Shown here in pieces: positions 61,618-64,000 of a stretch of 64,000 bases of DNA. The notes under the pieces were generated by a model. The model was not told where the DNA came from, ran no database searches, and saw only the letters and a program-made list of their open reading frames with translations. Source of the stretch: Clostridiaceae bacterium HFYG-1003 (lineage in GTDB: Bacteria; Bacillota; Clostridia; Clostridiales; Clostridiaceae); contig CP102060.1 of NCBI GenBank assembly GCA_024579835.1, positions 1,178,001 to 1,242,000 of the forward strand. Reading direction: 5' to 3'. A program made the translations under genes and the position numbers. Position 1 is the first letter of the stretch. Every line of letters begins with the position of its first letter.

Positions 61618-61847
61618 TCATTTCAGTCCGGGCCATCCTGAATTCTGCGCCGTCTCTTCGACAGTCCCTGGAGCTGGCAGAATATTCCACCGTCCAGAAT
61701 GCGCTGAACCACCTGGGTCTGACAGAGCACCTGCAGATCGAGGGCCAGGTTATTACGATTCTGGTCAACGGGCGGGAGGCGGTGCCTGACACCGTGCTGG
61801 CAGACAATGACCGCCTCTTGCTGCTTCAGGCAATGACAGGAGGCTAA
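61614..61847 (+). CDS. MoaD/ThiS-like sulfur-carrier protein
   Basis: The 77-aa protein has the ubiquitin-like fold pattern of MoaD: a VTILVNGREAVPDTVLADNDRLLLL stretch (in parts) and the C-terminal TGG tail that is thiocarboxylated. It overlaps the AOR stop codon (ATGA). AOR genes often carry such a partner. It most likely supplies sulfur for the pterin cofactor. No MoaE, MoeB or other cofactor gene is in the window. Confidence 0.85.
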   Translation: MIISVRAILNSAPSLRQSLELAEYSTVQNALNHLGLTEHLQIEGQVITILVNGREAVPDTVLADNDRLLLLQAMTGG

Positions 61848-61894
61848 TGAACGGCTGCATCGTTGTGTAATCCACAATCCCAATCTCTGTTAGC

Positions 61895-61924
61895 ATCAGC
61901 ATAGAATGAAAATTCTATGCTGAT
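61895..61924 (+). terminator. Terminator after the MoaD-like gene
   Basis: ATCAGCATAGAAT at 61895-61907 pairs perfectly with ATTCTATGCTGAT at 61912-61924 around GAAA, followed by CATTATTTT. Confidence 0.75.
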
Positions 61925-61954
61925 CATTATTTTACTAACATCATTTCATTCCTG

Positions 61955-61963
61955 TGCTATAAT
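61955..61963 (+). promoter_or_regulatory. Extended -10 promoter of the lipoprotein gene
   Basis: TGCTATAAT lies 34 bases before the ATG at 61998. The -35 CTAACA is weak. Confidence 0.6.
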
Positions 61964-61997
61964 GAAAATAGTCTGAAATCGTTTAGGGGGAATGAAA

Positions 61998-62618
61998 ATG
62001 AAGAAACTGTTATCTGCTATGCTGCTCCTGGTCATGTCGCTGTCACTGTCCGCCTGCAGTGGAGTGAATGAGGCCGCCGTTCCGGTGGACGAATACTTTA
62101 AGGCAGCCAAAACCCTGGATACCGTTGCAATGGAAAAGCAAATTCTGCCGACCAACACGGACGGGATCGAAAAGAACAAGGAACTGCTCCAGGCCGAAGA
62201 TGATCCATTTTCGAAATTATTCGTAGATTTCATGAAAGACAAAGCGAAGAAGATGACTTATACCATCAAAGAGACGAAAGTCGACGGGGACAAGGCTACG
62301 ATTACGGTAGATACGAAATATGTCGATGCCGGTCCGCTGCTGAAAGCCGTCTTTGGCGACCTGATCATGAAGATGATGGGCAGCGCCCTGAGCGGCGGCG
62401 AACCTTCTGAGGAAGAAGCCAAGACCATGTTCACAACAGTCATGAACGAACAGACCGCAAAATTCGAAGAAACCTTCAAAACAAAAACCATTCAAATCCC
62501 CGTGGTTAAAAAAGACGGGAAGTGGTATATCGAGCAGGTTGCTGAAGATATGATTGACGTAATCTCTTCCGGATTTGTTTCTGTTGTTTCAGAAATGGGC
62601 AATGCGTTCGGCGAATAA
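61998..62618 (+). CDS. Putative lipoprotein
   Basis: The 206-aa product has a lipoprotein signal peptide ending LSLSAC (Cys20), so it is probably anchored outside the membrane. The rest has beta-rich segments of the form KVDGDKATITVDTKYVDAGPLL and IPVVKKDGKWYIEQV, as in DUF4878-type lipoproteins. ATG 61998 was chosen because GGGGG is eight bases upstream; 61992 is too close. Function unknown. Confidence 0.8.
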   Translation: MKKLLSAMLLLVMSLSLSACSGVNEAAVPVDEYFKAAKTLDTVAMEKQILPTNTDGIEKNKELLQAEDDPFSKLFVDFMKDKAKKMTYTIKETKVDGDKATITVDTKYVDAGPLLKAVFGDLIMKMMGSALSGGEPSEEEAKTMFTTVMNEQTAKFEETFKTKTIQIPVVKKDGKWYIEQVAEDMIDVISSGFVSVVSEMGNAFGE

Positions 62619-62936
62619 ACTACAAAAAAAGCCAATAATACTTGTTCTTTTCCTTACGAAGCTCTCTTGCTTTTCGATCACTGGTTCCATGGGATTGATC
62701 AGTGAAAAGAACAGTCAGCCCGGTCAATCTGTTCGTTAAAAGCCATCGTTTCAGGGTAAGGCCTGCAGCGATGGCTTTTTCTATCCCTGTGACCCGATGA
62801 ATTCAGATCACTTATTTCCCAATGTTCCAAAGCAAACAGGCCACTGATTTTTTACTCATTTGATGTTTCATGATATAACTAAATTAACGGGGAAGAGCAG
62901 ATCCGACCTCATTCCAACATAGGGTGGCGAGATGGC
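62619..62936. other. Intergenic region with several nested inverted repeats
   Basis: The 318 bases hold TGTTCTTTTC/GAAAAGAACA (62643-62652 with 62704-62713), GAACAG/CTGTTC pairs nearby, and a clear terminator at 62738-62779. The array of pairings in the first 140 bases suggests a structured RNA or 3' UTR. No open frame is convincing. Confidence 0.5.
62738..62781 (+). terminator. Terminator after the lipoprotein region
   Basis: AAAAGCCATCG pairs with CGATGGCTTTT (62738-62748 with 62769-62779) around a 20-base loop, followed by TTTTC. Confidence 0.8.
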
Positions 62937-63854
62937 ATGATAGAATTTCTTAAAAATGAAGGAATCAAGGATGCTTTGATTCAGGACTTACTTCGGTTCC
63001 GCGATCATTTCAAGCTGGACGCCGAATTAACCTATCGAATTCCAAAACCAAAGTACCTGTACTATGGCAACGATGTCTGGGAACAGGCCCTTACCACACT
63101 GCTGTGCGGGGAGCACCTCCTGATGGTGGGCCCAAAGGCTACCGGCAAGAATGTTCTGTCGCAGAATCTGGCTTGCGCCTTTGGCCGACCCAGCTGGGAC
63201 ATTCCCCTCTACATTAATATCGACGCGCAAACTCTGATTGGTTCGGATACGTTTGTTCAGGGGGAAGTCCGTTTCCGACGCGGCCCCGTGACTGAGTGTG
63301 CCATGCATGGCGGATTCGGCATTCTGGATGAAATTAACATGGCGAAAAATGAGGCACTGGCTGTTCTCCATGCCACCCTCGATTTTCGCCGCATCATCGA
63401 TATTCCCGGGTATGACAAAATTACACTGAATGGTGCCACCCGCTTCATTGCGACGATGAACTACGGCTACGCCGGAACTCGAGAGCTGAACGAAGCGCTG
63501 GCTTCGCGCTTCATGGTGATCGAAATGCCAGGCATGTCTCAGGAAAGTCTGCAAAAGCTTCTGCGCCGTGAATTTCCGACCATGCGGCCGGAATATATCC
63601 AGCAATTCTGTGGCTTGTTTCAAGATCTTCAAAGAAAAAGCGAAAACGCTGAAATCTCAACCAAAGCTGTGGATCTGCGGGGACTTCTGGGATCGATCCA
63701 TCTGATGGAACGCGGGCTGGAAGCCAATACAGCCCTCCAGCTGGGGCTGTCCAACAAGGCGTTTGATCCCTTTGAACGAACGCTGATTCAGGATGTAATT
63801 CGCCTGCGAATTCCCCCAAACATGGAGCGTGAGCGGCTCTTCAAAGAATCATGA
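62937..63854 (+). CDS. MoxR-type AAA+ ATPase
   Basis: The 305-aa protein is an AAA+ ATPase of the MoxR kind, which act as chaperones that load cofactors or assemble protein complexes, usually with a VWA-domain partner. It has the Walker A GPKATGKN (65-72), Walker B ILDEIN (129-134) and the sensor region MNYGYAGTRELNEALASRF. Its target is unknown. The next gene overlaps its stop (ATGA), as in MoxR-VWA pairs. Confidence 0.85.
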   Translation: MIEFLKNEGIKDALIQDLLRFRDHFKLDAELTYRIPKPKYLYYGNDVWEQALTTLLCGEHLLMVGPKATGKNVLSQNLACAFGRPSWDIPLYINIDAQTLIGSDTFVQGEVRFRRGPVTECAMHGGFGILDEINMAKNEALAVLHATLDFRRIIDIPGYDKITLNGATRFIATMNYGYAGTRELNEALASRFMVIEMPGMSQESLQKLLRREFPTMRPEYIQQFCGLFQDLQRKSENAEISTKAVDLRGLLGSIHLMERGLEANTALQLGLSNKAFDPFERTLIQDVIRLRIPPNMERERLFKES

Positions 63855-64000
63855 AGCCCCGGGCCGCCCAGAGACAGCGGGCCAGAAACATCATCTGGAC
63901 CGCGGCCCAGGACTACGGAATTCGTCCGCAGCAGGAAGCCTATGATGCAGACGGCAATGCCGACCTGTACTGGAACTACGTCATCGGGGCGGCCCACCGC
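63851..64000 (+). CDS. Start of the gene after the MoxR gene (partial)
   Basis: A frame starting at ATG 63851 stays open to the end of the window, giving 50 residues (MKPRAAQRQRARNIIWTAAQ at the start). In MoxR operons the next gene usually encodes a VWA-domain protein; that is expected here but cannot be seen in this piece. The ATGA overlap supports cotranscription. Confidence 0.55.
   Translation, partial: MKPRAAQRQRARNIIWTAAQDYGIRPQQEAYDADGNADLYWNYVIGAAHR

Overview
This window is bacterial chromosome of moderate G+C (roughly half, by eye), almost fully coding. Its gene order is the core-gene order of Clostridia (Bacillota): xseA-xseB-ispA-dxs-tlyA-nadK-argR-recN, then xerD-deoB-pdp-scpA-scpB, ispH-rpsA-miaB-mutS-mutL-miaA-hfq-lexA, and one fabT-fabH-acpP-fabD-fabG-fabF-accB-fabZ-accC-accD-accA operon. 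The mix of Firmicutes-type LexA boxes, extended -10 promoters and strong GGAGG ribosome sites agrees. I cannot name a genus. Glutamate dehydrogenase, a tungsten-type aldehyde:ferredoxin oxidoreductase and nucleoside phosphorylases fit an anaerobe that ferments amino acids and nucleosides. Sporulation genes that flank several of these blocks in spore-forming relatives (spoIVB-spo0A after recN, spoIIM before xerD) are absent, which suggests an asporogenous lineage.

Layout. 1-9.2 kb: folate, DNA repair and isoprenoid operon ending in argR and recN. 9.2-17.9 kb: Nudix hydrolase, a degenerate XerD, nucleoside catabolism (deoB, pdp), an orphan CitG-like gene on the minus strand, scpAB, mnmM and an RpiR-type regulator. 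18-25 kb: gdhA, a flavoprotein, chorismate mutase, ispH and an S1 protein, then an acetyltransferase. 25.5-37 kb: miaB, mutS, mutL, miaA, hfq, a PLP enzyme and two membrane-protein genes. 37.2-46.6 kb: lexA, deoD, an intact tyrosine recombinase, an alpha/beta hydrolase, an ATP-grasp/esterase pair of unknown role, a tandem PII-like protein and an SOS-controlled Y-family polymerase with a YolD-like partner. 46.7-55.5 kb: type II fatty-acid synthesis and acetyl-CoA carboxylase. 55.7-64 kb: a CNNM/CBS protein, birA-bioY with a BirA operator, an aldehyde:ferredoxin oxidoreductase with its MoaD-like partner, a lipoprotein, and the start of a MoxR operon that runs off the window.

The genes link functionally. 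BirA and BioY supply and attach the biotin that AccB needs. LexA controls itself and the Y-family polymerase. DeoB, Pdp and DeoD form a nucleoside salvage route. ScpA and ScpB lie close to a XerD-like protein that has lost two catalytic residues.

Most noteworthy: FolD lacks both cyclohydrolase residues; XerD carries Arg-to-Lys and His-to-Asn changes at catalytic positions while a second recombinase is intact; fabK is missing from the fab operon; the ATP-grasp/COG4947-type esterase pair has its own promoter and a perfect 14-bp palindrome; and intergenic regions carry many short perfect tandem repeats (9, 14, 16, 18, 19 and 22 bp). No tRNA, rRNA, CRISPR array, insertion sequence or prophage was seen.
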